NCBI RefSeq assembly: GCF_012396365.1
Contig: NZ_JAAXPG010000007.1
Coordinates: 1 to 64,000, forward strand
Reading direction: 5' to 3'
DNA: 64,000 bases
DNA from: Nocardiopsis alborubida
GTDB lineage: Bacteria > Actinomycetota > Actinomycetes > Streptosporangiales > Streptosporangiaceae
How positions within the stretch are numbered: the first letter of the stretch is position 1; every line of letters begins with the position of its first letter. The position numbers and the translations under genes are program-made. Shown here one piece after another: positions 15,994 through 25,345 of this stretch. The notes below the pieces were generated by a model. The model saw nothing but the letters and a program-made list of their open reading frames with translations. It did not search any database and was not told where the DNA came from.

Positions 15994-17034
15994 TCACCAG
16001 GGCTGGAGCAGGGCCTTGGCGGCGCGTTCGGCGTCGTCGAGGGTGTTGTACAGGTGGAAGGAGAGTCGGGTGCGGCCCCCGCGCTCGGTGGTGACCACCC
16101 CGGCCCGGGCCAGGCGCTCGGTGGCGCCGGGCAGGTCGACGCTGGTGATGGCCGAGTGGGCGGGTTCCTGGCCCAGGGCCGCACGGAAGTGGTCGGCCAG
16201 GGCGGTGTTGTGCGCGCGCACCTTCTCCAGGCCCACCTCCAGCAGGACCCGGCTGGAGGCGGCGGCCGCCACGGCCGCGAACCAGTTGGGTGAGGTGTCG
16301 AAGGCGCGCGCGGTGGGCGCCAGGTCCATCCGGGTGGCGTACATGGCCGAGGCCGTGTCGCGGGCGGCGGCAGGACCGGCGTTGTTGGGGCGCAGCCGCG
16401 CGCGCAGACCGGGGGACAGGTAGGCCAGGGCCAGGCCGCGCGGGGTCATGAGCCACTTGTAGGCGGAGGCGATCAGGGCGTCGAAGGCGGTGGCGTCCAG
16501 GGGCGTCCAGCCGGCGGCCTGGGTGGCGTCGGCCACGACCAGGGCGCCGTGGGCGCGGGCGGCCGCGACGATGTCGCCGGTGGGGGCCAGGCGCCCGTCC
16601 GCCGACTGGACCGGGCTGAAGGCGACCAGGTGCGTGCGCGCGTCCACGGCCTGGGCCAGGCGGTCCAGGGGGACGGCCTCCACGGTGACGCCGCGGTCGG
16701 CCTGGGCGTGCCAGGGGAAGACGATCGAGGCGAAGTCCCCCTCGGGGACCAGGACGCGGGCGCCGTCGGGCAGGCTGGCGGCGATGGTCCCGGTGATCTG
16801 GGAGGTGCTGGTGCCCAGGGTGAGGTCGTCGGCGGGCGCGCCCACCAGGGCGGCGAGGTTGGTGCGGGCCTGTTCGAGTTCGCGCCCCCAGGCCCCGGGG
16901 TCTCCGGTGGCGGTGTGCCAGGAGTGCACCGCGCTGGCCAGGGCCTGGTGGGCGGGCGCGGGTGGAATGCCGTACTGGGCGGTGTTGAGCCAGACGGTGT
17001 CGGTGCTCCACAGGTCGGGGATGGTGTCGTCCAT
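15994..17034 (-). CDS. Class V aminotransferase-fold PLP enzyme
   Basis: A 346-aa protein with [25 protein letters not shown] (PLP phosphate region), [17 protein letters not shown] (PLP-nitrogen Asp) and [21 protein letters not shown] with the PLP-binding Lys. The fold is that of cysteine desulfurase/isopenicillin-N-epimerase-like proteins, shorter than usual (near 350 rather than 390 aa). The catalytic function is not known. The start may be ATG 17034 or GTG 17040; Shine-Dalgarno support is poor. It lies 14 bp downstream of the phosphotransferase pseudogene and was probably in one operon with it. Confidence 0.85.
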   Translation of the reverse strand: MDDTIPDLWSTDTVWLNTAQYGIPPAPAHQALASAVHSWHTATGDPGAWGRELEQARTNLAALVGAPADDLTLGTSTSQITGTIAASLPDGARVLVPEGDFASIVFPWHAQADRGVTVEAVPLDRLAQAVDARTHLVAFSPVQSADGRLAPTGDIVAAARAHGALVVADATQAAGWTPLDATAFDALIASAYKWLMTPRGLALAYLSPGLRARLRPNNAGPAAARDTASAMYATRMDLAPTARAFDTSPNWFAAVAAAASSRVLLEVGLEKVRAHNTALADHFRAALGQEPAHSAITSVDLPGATERLARAGVVTTERGGRTRLSFHLYNTLDDAERAAKALLQPW

Positions 17035-17048
17035 GGGCACCGAGTGTG

Positions 17049-17784
17049 TCAGGTGGTGGTGGCCAGTGCGAGGTGGAGGTTGCGCTCGACGATGTCGAGC
17101 ATGAGGGCGCGGTCGGGGAAGCCGCCGTCGAGCAGGCGCAGGGGCCCGGCGACCAGGGACAGGTGCAGGGCCAGGTCGTACAGCGCGGTGCGGGCCGTCC
17201 AGGGGGGCGGGTGGCCGGGCGCGGGTGGTGGTCGCCAAAGCGCAGGCGCAGGAAGGAGTGCTCCCATTCCACGTCGAAGAACATCAGTCCCTCGATGTCG
17301 ATGAGCACGGGGTCGCCCTGGGCGTCGACCAGGACGTGGTCGGGGCCGAGTTCGCCGTGGATGAGCACGTGGTCCCGGCGGGGTTCCACACGCGCGGCCA
17401 GGGTGTGCAGGGTGTCGGTGAGGCGTGCGCGGCCCTGGCGCACGCGCGGGTCGCGGCGGGCGGCCTCGTCCAGGTCGGTCAGGGCCCGGTCCAGGACCAG
17501 CTGGTGGCAGGAGGGGGCGGTGGGGGTGCCGCCCGCGCGCAGGTGGGCGACCTTGCCGAAGGAGGGGGCGGTGCTGGGGTCGGCCGGGTCGGCGCCGTGC
17601 GCGGTGGCGGGCTAGTAGTCCTCGCTGTCGTGCCACAGGTAGGCGATGACGGTGGTCTGGTCCAGGGCCAGGCGGTAGACGCCCTTCTTGGAGCCGCCGC
17701 GCAGGCGCTGGACGGCGCGGGCGGGGCCGGGGCGTTGGAGCAGGTCGGGGACGGCGCGGGCGAGGTGGGCGGCGGGCGCGCTCA
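17049..17784 (-). pseudogene. Aminoglycoside phosphotransferase-family gene, broken
   Basis: Reading from ATG 17784 (behind AGGAGTGCC), the frame gives a start (MSAPAAHLARAV...GSKKGVYRLAL...VIAYLWHDSEDY) and then an in-frame TAG at 17614-17612, where family members usually have Trp (DYWP). The same frame continues with the catalytic part: LIHGELGPDHVLVD, then [25 protein letters not shown], the HGD-like loop and metal site of the choline/aminoglycoside kinase fold. Near 17190-17230 the frame shifts, and the C-terminus ([21 protein letters not shown]) continues in another frame to a stop at 17049. The middle also looks shortened. At least two lesions indicate decay. Confidence 0.8.
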
Positions 17785-17903
17785 TGGCACTCCTGAGGGG
17801 TGTGGTGGGGTGAGCGGTCATCTTCGCACGGTCCCGGTGGGTGTGCCCGTGGTTTTCGTCCGTCTCGCCCGCGCCGCGGCGCGCCTGCTCGTCGGTGCGG
17901 GGC

Positions 17904-18389
17904 TCAGGCGCGGTCGATGGGGGCCAGGACGCGGGAGAGCAGGTCGGCCAGCTGGGCGCGTTCGTCGCTGGTCAGGGGGTGCAGGACGTCGGCCTCGCGG
18001 TCGAGCTGGTCGGCGAAGAGGGTGTCGGCCAGGGCCTGTCCGCGTTCGGTGAGGCGGACCTGGACCTCGCGGCGGTCGCGTTCGAGGGGGGTGCGGGTGA
18101 TGAGTCCGGCGGCTTCCAGGCGGGTGAGGCGTTTGGTGGTGGCGGCGCCCGAGGAGATGGTCTCGCGGGTGAGTTGGCGGGGGCGCAGTCCGTGGGGGGA
18201 GCGGCGCAGGGCGGCCAGGACCTCGAACTCGGGGCGGGTGACCTCGGCGTCGGCGAGCCCGTCCTCGGTGACGTTGTTCATCAGGGCGGCCAGTCGAAGG
18301 ACGCGTCCCATGGCGGCCATGCCGATCAGGTCCAGGTCGGGGCGCAGGCGCGACCAGCTGTGGAGGAAGCGGGAGACGGCGTCGCTCAT
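17904..18389 (-). CDS. MarR family regulator
   Basis: The protein has 161 aa with a winged helix at residues 45-125 (TRPEFEVLAALRRSPHGLRPRQLTRETISSGAATTKRLTRLEAAGLI) and the wing DRREVQVRLTERG. It is divergent from the FUSC-type exporter and most likely represses it; aromatic acids are the usual inducers of MarR proteins paired with such exporters. The start ATG follows GAAGGAC. Confidence 0.9.
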   Translation of the reverse strand: MSDAVSRFLHSWSRLRPDLDLIGMAAMGRVLRLAALMNNVTEDGLADAEVTRPEFEVLAALRRSPHGLRPRQLTRETISSGAATTKRLTRLEAAGLITRTPLERDRREVQVRLTERGQALADTLFADQLDREADVLHPLTSDERAQLADLLSRVLAPIDRA

Positions 18390-18490
18390 GGTGTCCTTCG
18401 CGTGCGTGGCGTGGCTGGTCGCCGGGTTCGGGCGGGTGTGCCCGCGGGCGGGGTGCCGGGCGGAGTGGGCGGTCTCTCCTCCGTGGAGGG

Positions 18491-18527
18491 TTGTCCTGCC
18501 CTCAGAACATCCTAAGATAGTTTACTT
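18491..18527 (+). promoter_or_regulatory. Near-leaderless promoter of the FUSC gene with MarR-like palindrome
   Basis: TTGTCC (18491-18496)-N16-TAAGAT (18513-18518) ends nine nt before GTG 18528. No Shine-Dalgarno sequence is present. AAGATAGTTTACTT, an interrupted palindrome, covers the -10 box and start site and is a reasonable MarR operator. Confidence 0.6.
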
Positions 18528-20162
18528 GTGAATTACTTTTATCGCCTGTGGGTGGCACTACGCCGCACCCTCACCACCCGCGGGGCCTTCGCGCCCAGGC
18601 CCGTGCGCGGCAACATCGCCGTCACCGCGCTGCGCGCCGGAGTGTGCGTGGCCCTGCCCCTGCTGGCGCTGCACGCCATCGGACGCACCGACCTGGCCCC
18701 CTACGCCGCCATGGGCTGCTTCACCGCCCTGTACGCGCGCGACGACACCTACGCCCGCCGCGCACGGCTCCTGGCCGTGATCGGCGCGACTTTGACCCTG
18801 GCCGTGGCCCTGGGCGCGCTGACCTCGGCCGTGCTACCCCACCCCCTGGCCGCCATCACGGTCGTGGCCCTGGCCGCCGGAGGGGCCAAGTACCTCTCCG
18901 ACGCCCTGGACTTCGGCGCCCCGGCCGGGCTGATGTTCGTCTTCGCCGCGGGGGTGGCCGCCTACAACCCCCAGACCCTGTCCGCGCTGCCGGTGGTGGT
19001 GGCCACCACCGCGACCGCGGCCGCCCTGTGCTGGACGCTGGCCGTGGTCGGCGCCCTGGTCCACCCCACCGCCCCCGAACGCCTGGCCGTCGCCCGCGCC
19101 CTGCACGCGCTCGCCCGCCACCTGCGCCACCCCGCACCAGCGACCCGGGCCGGGACCGAGGCCGCCCTCCAGCGCGCCTGGCACGTCCTGCTGTCCCGCC
19201 CCGGCCACGCTCCGGCCCGCCGGGGGCTGGAGGTCCTCACCGCCCGCGCCGAAACCCTGCTCACCGGCACCGGCGAACGCGTCGGCGACGCCCGCGCCGC
19301 AGCCGAGATGAGCGAACTGGCCCGCCGCCTGCGCACCGAACGCGCCGTCGAACCCCTGGTCGGCGCCGACGAACACGCCGCCCTGGCCCGGACCGCTGAG
19401 CACCTGCGCCGCCACCGCACGCCCGCGCCCGGGGCGGGCGAGCGCCTGCGCGCCGCACTGCGCGCCCCCTCGCCCACCCCGGTGTCGGTGGTGCGCATCG
19501 TGCTGGCCTGCCTGCTGGCCGGGGCCCTGGCCTGGGCGCTGGGCATGGGACACGGCTACTGGGCGGCCGTCTCGGCCGGATCGGTCCTGCAGGCCGTCAA
19601 CGTCACCACCACCTGGCACCGCACCCTGCAACGCGGCACGGGCACGGTCGTGGGCGTGGTGCTGGCCGCCGCCCTCTTCTCCCTGGACTACTCCCCGCTG
19701 GGCGTCATCGCGCTGGTGGTGGCGTGCCAGATGGCGGCCGAGCTGGTGGTGACCACCAACTACTCCTACGCCATCGTGTTCGTCACCCCGCTCACGCTGG
19801 CCCTGTCGGGCCTGGCCCACGCCGACCCGGGCGCGGACGGACTGGCGGCCGAGAGGCTGTGGGCCACCGTGCTGGGCGCGGCGGTCGGGCTCCTGGTGTG
19901 CGCGGCCGTCGCCAACCGCCGCGCCGGGGACCACCTGCGCGAGGCCCTGGCCGCGTGCGAGCGCGAGCTCGCCCGGGTGCGGGAGTGCGCGGGCGCCGAC
20001 GCGGCCGCGCGCAGGCGTCTGTCGCACAGCCTGGTGGCGCTGCGCGCCTCCCACGTTCTGGCCTCGGGGGAGCCGTGGCTGGCTGGGGCGTGCGCGCAGG
20101 AGGTCCAGGACGTGGAACGGCGCGCCCGTGCCCTGCTGGACGGGGCCGCCCTCCCCAGCTGA
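18528..20162 (+). CDS. FUSC-family aromatic-acid-exporter-like membrane protein
   Basis: The 544-aa protein has two hydrophobic blocks, residues 25-165 and 325-460, each with about five to six helices, separated by a soluble helical segment. A second soluble tail ends at 544. This duplicated layout is that of the FUSC/YccS/AaeB family, proposed efflux components for aromatic acids. The second block contains GMGHGYWAAVSAGSVLQAVN and WHRTLQRGTGTVVGVVL, the typical FUSC conserved strip. It is divergent from a MarR regulator. Confidence 0.88.
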   Translation: MNYFYRLWVALRRTLTTRGAFAPRPVRGNIAVTALRAGVCVALPLLALHAIGRTDLAPYAAMGCFTALYARDDTYARRARLLAVIGATLTLAVALGALTSAVLPHPLAAITVVALAAGGAKYLSDALDFGAPAGLMFVFAAGVAAYNPQTLSALPVVVATTATAAALCWTLAVVGALVHPTAPERLAVARALHALARHLRHPAPATRAGTEAALQRAWHVLLSRPGHAPARRGLEVLTARAETLLTGTGERVGDARAAAEMSELARRLRTERAVEPLVGADEHAALARTAEHLRRHRTPAPGAGERLRAALRAPSPTPVSVVRIVLACLLAGALAWALGMGHGYWAAVSAGSVLQAVNVTTTWHRTLQRGTGTVVGVVLAAALFSLDYSPLGVIALVVACQMAAELVVTTNYSYAIVFVTPLTLALSGLAHADPGADGLAAERLWATVLGAAVGLLVCAAVANRRAGDHLREALAACERELARVRECAGADAAARRRLSHSLVALRASHVLASGEPWLAGACAQEVQDVERRARALLDGAALPS

Positions 20163-20320
20163 GCTGGCCATCCCGCCTGGTGTAGTGCCCGGCCTTTCGC
20201 CGCAGGGGGCCTCGCGCACCGGAACGGGGCCGCGCCCGCCGGGCGCGCTGAGCCCCGCACCGGCGGCCCCGACCGCGGCTGGGACGGGGCGGGAACACCA
20301 TCGAGCGCGGCGGCTGGTGC

Positions 20321-20338
20321 CGGGCCCTTCGGGGCCCG
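20321..20338. terminator. UUCG-loop hairpin between convergent genes
   Basis: CGGGCCC-ttcg-GGGCCCG forms a 7-bp stem with a stable UUCG tetraloop, within a larger imperfect stem (from 20303 to about 20349). It lies between the FUSC gene and the convergent ArsR-type gene. Confidence 0.6.
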
Positions 20339-20347
20339 CCGCGGCGC

Positions 20348-21058
20348 TCAGCGAAGTGCCGCGGCCTCCACACCCAGGAGTTCACTCCAGGCCCGCTCGC
20401 CCAGCTCAGTGATCCGCAGCGCCCGGCCCGAACCCACGCGCGCGCACCAGCCCGCCTCCAGCGCGTGGCGGCACAGCGCCGCCCCGGCCGTTCCGGCCAG
20501 GTGCGGGAGGCGTTCGGTCCAGTCCAGGCAGGAGCGCACCAGCGGGCGTCCGCCCCCGCGCGCCAGCGGTATCCGCTGCTCGGCGAACCAGGCCACTCCG
20601 GCCTCGGTGAGCGCGAACCCGGTGTCCTGGGTCAGCAGACCCCGCTTCGTCATGGCCTCGGTGACGGCGCAGCCCAACCGCCCGGCCAGGTGGTCGTAGC
20701 AGGTGCGCGCCCGGGCCAGGGCCCGGTCGGCGTGCACGGTGCGCAGGGTGCGCGGGCGCCGGGCCAGCGCCGGACCCGGGTCCACGTGCGCGGCCAGGGC
20801 CTCCACCAGGTGTGCCACCGCCTCGTCGGCCAGGCGCACGTAGCGGTGGCGGCCCTGGCGCTCCTGGGCGAGCAGGCCGCCCTCGACCAGCCGGGTCAGG
20901 TGCTCGCTGACGGTGGAGGCGCCCACCCCGGTGTGGCGGGCCAGCTCCCCGGCGGTCCAGGCGCGCCCGTCCAGAAGCGCCAGGCACACCCCGGCGCGGG
21001 TGGGGTCGGCCAGCAGGGAGGCCAGGGCGGCCAGGCGGACGGCGTCGGGAGCGTGCAT
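20348..21058 (-). CDS. ArsR-family winged-helix regulator
   Basis: A 236-aa protein. Residues 5-85 hold an ArsR-type winged helix (LASLLADPTRAGVCLALLDGRAWTAGELARHTGVGASTVSEHLTRLVEGGLL). The long C-terminal part has LTEAGVAWFAEQRI and LPHLAGTAGAALCRHALEAGWCAR, as in actinobacterial regulators that pair with a second helical domain. No metal-binding CxC motif is seen, so metal sensing is unlikely. The ATG follows GGAGGT. No neighbouring target is obvious. Confidence 0.85.
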   Translation of the reverse strand: MHAPDAVRLAALASLLADPTRAGVCLALLDGRAWTAGELARHTGVGASTVSEHLTRLVEGGLLAQERQGRHRYVRLADEAVAHLVEALAAHVDPGPALARRPRTLRTVHADRALARARTCYDHLAGRLGCAVTEAMTKRGLLTQDTGFALTEAGVAWFAEQRIPLARGGGRPLVRSCLDWTERLPHLAGTAGAALCRHALEAGWCARVGSGRALRITELGERAWSELLGVEAAALR

Positions 21059-21465
21059 ACCTCCAGGATGGGGCGCGCACGGTGCGGTGGCGACCGAAAC
21101 ATGGCGCGCGGCCGGTGCGGCGTTGCCCTCACCGGTCGGCGCCGCCAGGACTCCCGGCAAGCATCGGCCGCCCGGGCGCTCCCCGGGGCCTCCGCGCACG
21201 GCGCGAGGGCCCCGAGCCGGATCAGGAGAACCTGTACGCCGGAAAAGGGGGCGGCGCCCCTGCCCGCGGGTAGGTAGGAAGCGAGGCCGCGTCCGTGGAC
21301 GCCGGGCCCGAGGGAACGGCATGTCCAGCCCGCACCCGCGGCGAGAAACCACCGCCGCGACGCCTGCGGGCGCGCTTCACCGAAGAAGCCTCACGATCGG
21401 GCACCGTGAGGCCGCGCACCGATACACCCGAACCCGGCAACCCCGCCGCATCCAGGAGGCATTCC
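21059..21465. other. 407-bp intergenic region
   Basis: The gap separates the ArsR gene from the small gene at 21466. Apart from the AGGAGG Shine-Dalgarno sequence at 21454-21459 I see no gene, RNA or clear operator here. Confidence 0.5.
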
Positions 21466-21702
21466 GTTAGCACCACCACCGTCCAGCTCTCCATAAGCCA
21501 GCCCAACGCCGACGACGTCAAGGTGTTCTGGCGCCGGGACCACCCCGAACTCCTGGCCCTGGCACTGGTCGACGTGGCGCCCGGAGTGACCCTGCACCTG
21601 CATGACGACAGCGGGGACCGCCCCTACCTGGACAGGCTGATCGAGACCCTGACCCAGGTACGCGACCGGATGTCCGAGCAGCCCCCGGAGCAGGACGTCT
21701 GA
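21466..21702 (+). CDS. Small hypothetical protein with apparent GTT start codon
   Basis: The sequence encodes about 78 aa: XSTTTVQLSISQPNADD, then LALALVDVAPGVTLHLHDDSGDRPYLDRLIETLTQVRDRM. A strong Shine-Dalgarno AGGAGG (21454-21459) is followed six nt later by GTT AGC ACC, exactly where a GTG AGC start would be expected. No ATG, GTG or TTG lies in frame at a good distance; the nearest in-frame upstream GTG (about 21403) lacks a Shine-Dalgarno sequence. Either GTT is used, or the gene has lost its start, or there is a base error. The family is unknown. Confidence 0.6.
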   Translation, partial: VSTTTVQLSISQPNADDVKVFWRRDHPELLALALVDVAPGVTLHLHDDSGDRPYLDRLIETLTQVRDRMSEQPPEQDV

Positions 21703-21731
21703 GGCCCGTCCCCGGTTCGACGACCGCCCGG

Positions 21732-22508
21732 TCAGCGGGTGCCCGTCACCACGGTGGCCTCCCACTCCGGGCAGGTGACCACCTCACAGGCCAGACCGCC
21801 CCGGACGAAGGCCTCCCGCGCCGCGGGAACCTGCTCCTGGCCCACCTCCACCAGCACCCGGCCGCCCGGCGCCAGCCACCGACCGGCCCCGGCCGCGACA
21901 CGGCGCACCAGGTCCAGTCCGTCCGGGCCCCCGTCCAGGGCCCGCCGGTCCTCGTGCACGCGCGCCTCCGCGGGCAGCAGCGCGATCCGGTCGGTGGGGA
22001 CGTAGGGCACGTTGGCGACCAGCACCTGGACGCGGCCGCGCAGGTCCGGGGGCAGGGCGTCGTACAGGTCGCCCCGGTGCACCCCGCGCCCGGGCAGGTT
22101 GCGCCGGGCGCAGGCCACACTGGCGGCGTCGATGTCGGCGGCGTGCAGGGTGATGTCGGCGCGGGCGTGGACCAAGGCCGCGCCCAGGGCCCCCGAACCG
22201 CAGCACAGGTCGACGGCCAGGGCTCCGGGGGTGAGCAGGGCGGCGGCCTGGCGGGCCAGGAACTCGGTGCGGGGCCGGGGCACGAACACGCCCTCGTCCA
22301 CGTGCACGCGCAGCCCGCAGAACCGGGCCCAGCCCAGGACGTGTTCGAGGGGCAGACCGGCGCAGCGGCGCCGGACCATCAGATCCTGTTCTTCGGGGGT
22401 GCGCGCGGTGGAGGCGATCAGGCTCGCCTCCTGCTCGGCGAAGACGCAGCCCGCCCCGCGCAGACGCGCGACGAGAGCGGGGGAGACCGGGGACAGTGGG
22501 GATGCCAC
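21732..22508 (-). CDS. Putative protein N5-glutamine methyltransferase (PrmC/HemK-like)
   Basis: A 258-aa protein with an N-terminal helical domain containing RRCAGLPLEHVLGWARFCGLRVHVDEGVFVPRPRTEFL, the PrmC-type substrate region, then a Rossmann methyltransferase core: VDLCCGSGALGAAL (motif I) and VLVANVPYVP. In true PrmC the last motif is NPPY; here it is NVPY, as in the divergent actinobacterial subfamily with no proven substrate. The start is GTG 22508. Confidence 0.85.
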   Translation of the reverse strand: MASPLSPVSPALVARLRGAGCVFAEQEASLIASTARTPEEQDLMVRRRCAGLPLEHVLGWARFCGLRVHVDEGVFVPRPRTEFLARQAAALLTPGALAVDLCCGSGALGAALVHARADITLHAADIDAASVACARRNLPGRGVHRGDLYDALPPDLRGRVQVLVANVPYVPTDRIALLPAEARVHEDRRALDGGPDGLDLVRRVAAGAGRWLAPGGRVLVEVGQEQVPAAREAFVRGGLACEVVTCPEWEATVVTGTR

Positions 22509-22659
22509 GAGAGCCTTTCGACGAACTGTCGGGCGCTCCGGCTACGACGCGAGTGTGTGTCCTCGCGGTGGGAACGCCCCTCCTGCGACAGCGGTGATCG
22601 TCCTCACCCCCTCGGTTGTGCGGTTCGGTGCCACGGAACCCTATCCCACCGCGCCCGGT

Positions 22660-23589
22660 TCAGGAGGTGCGGGGCGGCATCGGCAGGCGTTGCAGGTCCT
22701 GGGCCAGGGTGACGGGCCCGTCGAACTCGGCGGCGGCCTCGGCGAGGAAACGGGCGTCGTCGTCTTCCTCGTAGCGTTCGGAGATGTGGGTGAGCACCAG
22801 GGTGCGCGCCCCGGCGCGCGCGGCGACGCGTCCGGCCTGGCGGGCGGTCAGGTGGCCGTAGGCGCTGGCCAGGTGTTCCTCGGTGTCCAGGTAGGTCGAC
22901 TCGATCACCAGCATGTCGGCTCCGCGTGCGAGTTCGACCGCCTCCTCGCACTCGGCGGTGTCCATCACGAACGCCATGACCTGGCCCCGGCGCGGCCGCG
23001 CGCAGTCGGCCAGTTCCACGCGGCGCCCCTCGGCGGTGGTGACCGACCCCCGGCGCTGGAGTTCGCCGACCATGGGGCCGCGCACACCGTGGGCGGCCAA
23101 CCGGTCGGGCAGCATCCGCCAGCCGTCCGGTTCGGCCAGCCGGTAGCCGTAGGCGGTGGTCGAGTGGCGCAGCGGCAGCGCGGTGACGCGCAGGTCCGGC
23201 TCGCCCAGCGGGCAGGAACCGGTACCGCCGACCGGCTGGGGCAGTACGACGTCGGTGTCGTGGAAGGCGGTGGCGTGGCGCAGCCGCCGCCAGTAGTGCT
23301 CGCCGTCGGCGGGGTAGGACACGCGCACGGTGTGGGGCACCCGGTCGCGGGCGATGCGCTGGATGGTGCCGGGCAGGCCCAGGCAGTGGTCGCCGTGGAA
23401 GTGGGTGACGCAGACGCGGGTGATGTCGGTGGCGGCCAGGCCCGCCAGGCGCATCTGGCGCTGGGTTCCCTCGCCGGGGTCGAACAGGACGCCGTGGGTG
23501 TCCCATCGCAGGAAGTAGCCGTTGTGGTTGCGGCGGCGGGTGGGCACCGCGCTGGAGGTGCCCAGGACCACGAGTTCGCGTACGGACAT
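22660..23589 (-). CDS. rnz: Ribonuclease Z
   Basis: The 309-aa enzyme shows the RNase Z signature: LGTSSAVPTRRRNHNGYFLRW, THFHGDHCLGLPGTIQRI (HxHxDH zinc motif), FVMDTAECEEAVELA and LVLTHISERY. RNase Z cuts the 3' trailer from tRNA precursors lacking encoded CCA. Length and motifs fit the short bacterial form. The ATG at 23589 is preceded by a purine-rich stretch (ATCCCTCCC on the plus strand). It is a stand-alone gene, and the last clearly intact housekeeping gene before the degenerate island. Confidence 0.93.
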   Translation of the reverse strand: MSVRELVVLGTSSAVPTRRRNHNGYFLRWDTHGVLFDPGEGTQRQMRLAGLAATDITRVCVTHFHGDHCLGLPGTIQRIARDRVPHTVRVSYPADGEHYWRRLRHATAFHDTDVVLPQPVGGTGSCPLGEPDLRVTALPLRHSTTAYGYRLAEPDGWRMLPDRLAAHGVRGPMVGELQRRGSVTTAEGRRVELADCARPRRGQVMAFVMDTAECEEAVELARGADMLVIESTYLDTEEHLASAYGHLTARQAGRVAARAGARTLVLTHISERYEEDDDARFLAEAAAEFDGPVTLAQDLQRLPMPPRTS

Positions 23590-23788
23590 GGGAGGGATCC
23601 TGCCACAGCACCGGGCAGGGCCCCTCCGAGGCGGCGGGCGGGTCCTCCGCCGGGGGCGTCGGGGTGGTGCGCGTCCTTCCCCGTGCCCTCGGGGCGGGGC
23701 CGGAACGTGCCGTGCGGGCGTGGTTGTGTGCACTGGCGTTCCGGGTGGAGCAGCGGTCGCCGAACACACGCGTCGAGGAGGGGCCGTT

Positions 23789-23905
23789 ATGGCGTGGAAC
23801 ACCCGTCAACTGGCCGAGTTGGCCGGAACGACCCTGCGCACGGTGCGGCACTACCACGGCATCGGCCTGCTGGCCGAGCCCGAGCGCGGCGCCGACGGCC
23901 ACACA
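23789..23905 (+). pseudogene. MerR regulator N-terminal stump
   Basis: MAWNTRQLAELAGTTLRTVRHYHGIGLLAEPERGADG is the first helix-turn-helix of a MerR regulator. Homology stops abruptly near 23905, where sequence of a serine recombinase begins on the other strand. The rest of the regulator is gone. Confidence 0.75.
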
Positions 23906-23909
23906 CGAC

Positions 23910-24075
23910 AGCCAGGCCCCGCAACCCCTGGTACAAGGGATTCCCCCGATCCGGTCTCGCCGTGGACCACGACGACGTCGCCCGGGACCTTGACCCCGGC
24001 GGCGATGGTGCGGATGGATTCTCCGCGCCGACCGCGGGCCAGGACCGCGGCACGCTTGTCGTCGTCGACCACGCG
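23910..24075 (-). pseudogene. Serine-recombinase C-terminal fragment
   Basis: On the minus strand VDDDKRAAVLARGRRGESIRTIAAGVKV matches the C-terminal helix-turn-helix of resolvase/invertase-family recombinases. The catalytic N-terminal domain is absent. It marks the point where the MerR gene was broken by a mobile element. Confidence 0.65.
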
Positions 24076-24324
24076 ACACCCGGCTGCGGCGTGGCGGGTG
24101 TTCGTCTAACGGCCGGTTGGTGAACGCGCGGGCGTCGCCCGTCGTCCGCCGTCTCCACCCCCTGATCAGCGCCCTTTCGCTAGTTGGCGGCTCGTCGCAG
24201 CTTCAGGAGTGGCGGGCCGATAGGGGCACCGGCTTGGCCCGATCGGCTACTGGCCGCTGCGGGTGCACGACACCTTGTTCTGAAATGCATCTCGCGCATG
24301 CCGCCGTCGGGATGATCAAATGGC

Positions 24325-25282
24325 TTGGTGACCGACCACGATGAGGCGGCGGCCGTCCGATCGTCGACGCTGGCGTGGGTGAGCCGGCACCTGGAGGCCG
24401 GCGAACGGATCGTCGGAACCGAGGTACTGCGCGGCGGCATCACCGCCGACATGCGCAGGCTGACCATCGGCACGCGACACGGAGGCACCCGGGACCTGGT
24501 GCTGCGGACCTTCGTCGACGTGGAGCACGCCGAGGAGGGGCTGAGCGGGGAGGCCGGCGCCCTGACCCTGCTCACGGGGACCTGCGTGCCGGCTCCCGGA
24601 CTGGTCGCGGTCGATCCGACGGCCGCGCATTGCGAATACCCCTCGCTCCTCATGACCCATCTGGGGGGGGCGGACGGTCCTTGACGACGAGGGAGTGGAG
24701 ACGCGTGTTCCCCTGCTGGCCCGCCAACTCGTAGCGATCCATGCGGTGCGACCCGCTGAGCGGCCCCGGGAGTATGTGGCGTTGACGACCGCCGACACCG
24801 TCGTCACTCCCCGGGGTGCCGAAGCGGCGGCATGGGCCGCGGCGATCGACGTGATCCGCGGGCCCGCGCCGTCCTATGCAGGGCGTTTCCTGCATCGGGA
24901 CTTCCAGCCCGGCAACGTGCTGTTCGACGTGGTGCCCCCACGGCCGGGAGGTGTCCGGGTCACCGGCGTCGTGGACTGGGTGGCGGCCTGTTGGGGCCCG
25001 GCGGATCTCGATGTGGCGCACTGCTCCACCAATCTCGCGCTGCTGCACGGACCGGAGTGGGGTCTGCGGTTCGCGGATGCCTATGAGGAGGTCGGCGGTG
25101 TGTTGGCCGCGACCGCGGGCGAGCGGCTGTACTGGCAGGTGCGCGACGCGCTGGCGTGCTCGGAAGAAGTGCGGTCGGTCTCGCGGCCGTGGAGGCAGGC
25201 GGGAAGGGCGGAGTTGACGACGCGTGCCGTGGAGGCGCGGCTGGATGCCTATGTCACCGCTCTCATGGACGCGTTGGCCTGA
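24325..25282 (+). pseudogene. Aminoglycoside phosphotransferase-family gene with G-tract frameshift
   Basis: The first frame (TTG 24325 or GTG 24328) gives the N-lobe, ending in YPSLLMTHLGG. A run of eight G at 24663-24670 then shifts the frame. With seven G the protein would read on without a break (LGGRTVLDDEGVETRVPLLARQL) into the second frame, which carries FLHRDFQPGNVLFD (catalytic loop HxDxxxxN) and GVVDWVAACWGPADLDVAH (DFG-like metal site) to a stop at 25282. The intact protein would have about 318 aa. Aside from the tract the gene looks undamaged, so slippage, phase variation or a read error are all possible. Confidence 0.85.
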
Positions 25283-25345
25283 GCGGGTCTGCTGACCAGG
25301 TCTTGTGATCTGCTCCCTGGTGCCGCCCTGCGGTGGCGTGACGGG

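Noticed and set aside
14993-17443. One continuous minus-strand frame of 816 codons linking phosphotransferase, aminotransferase and methyltransferase regions
   Set aside because: Only its two ends look like protein; the middle is an out-of-frame translation of the aminotransferase gene. There is no fusion protein.
17612-17614. Pyrrolysine or selenocysteine recoding at TAG
   Set aside because: No supporting element is visible, TAG is not the selenocysteine codon, and a second frameshift shows that the gene is decaying.
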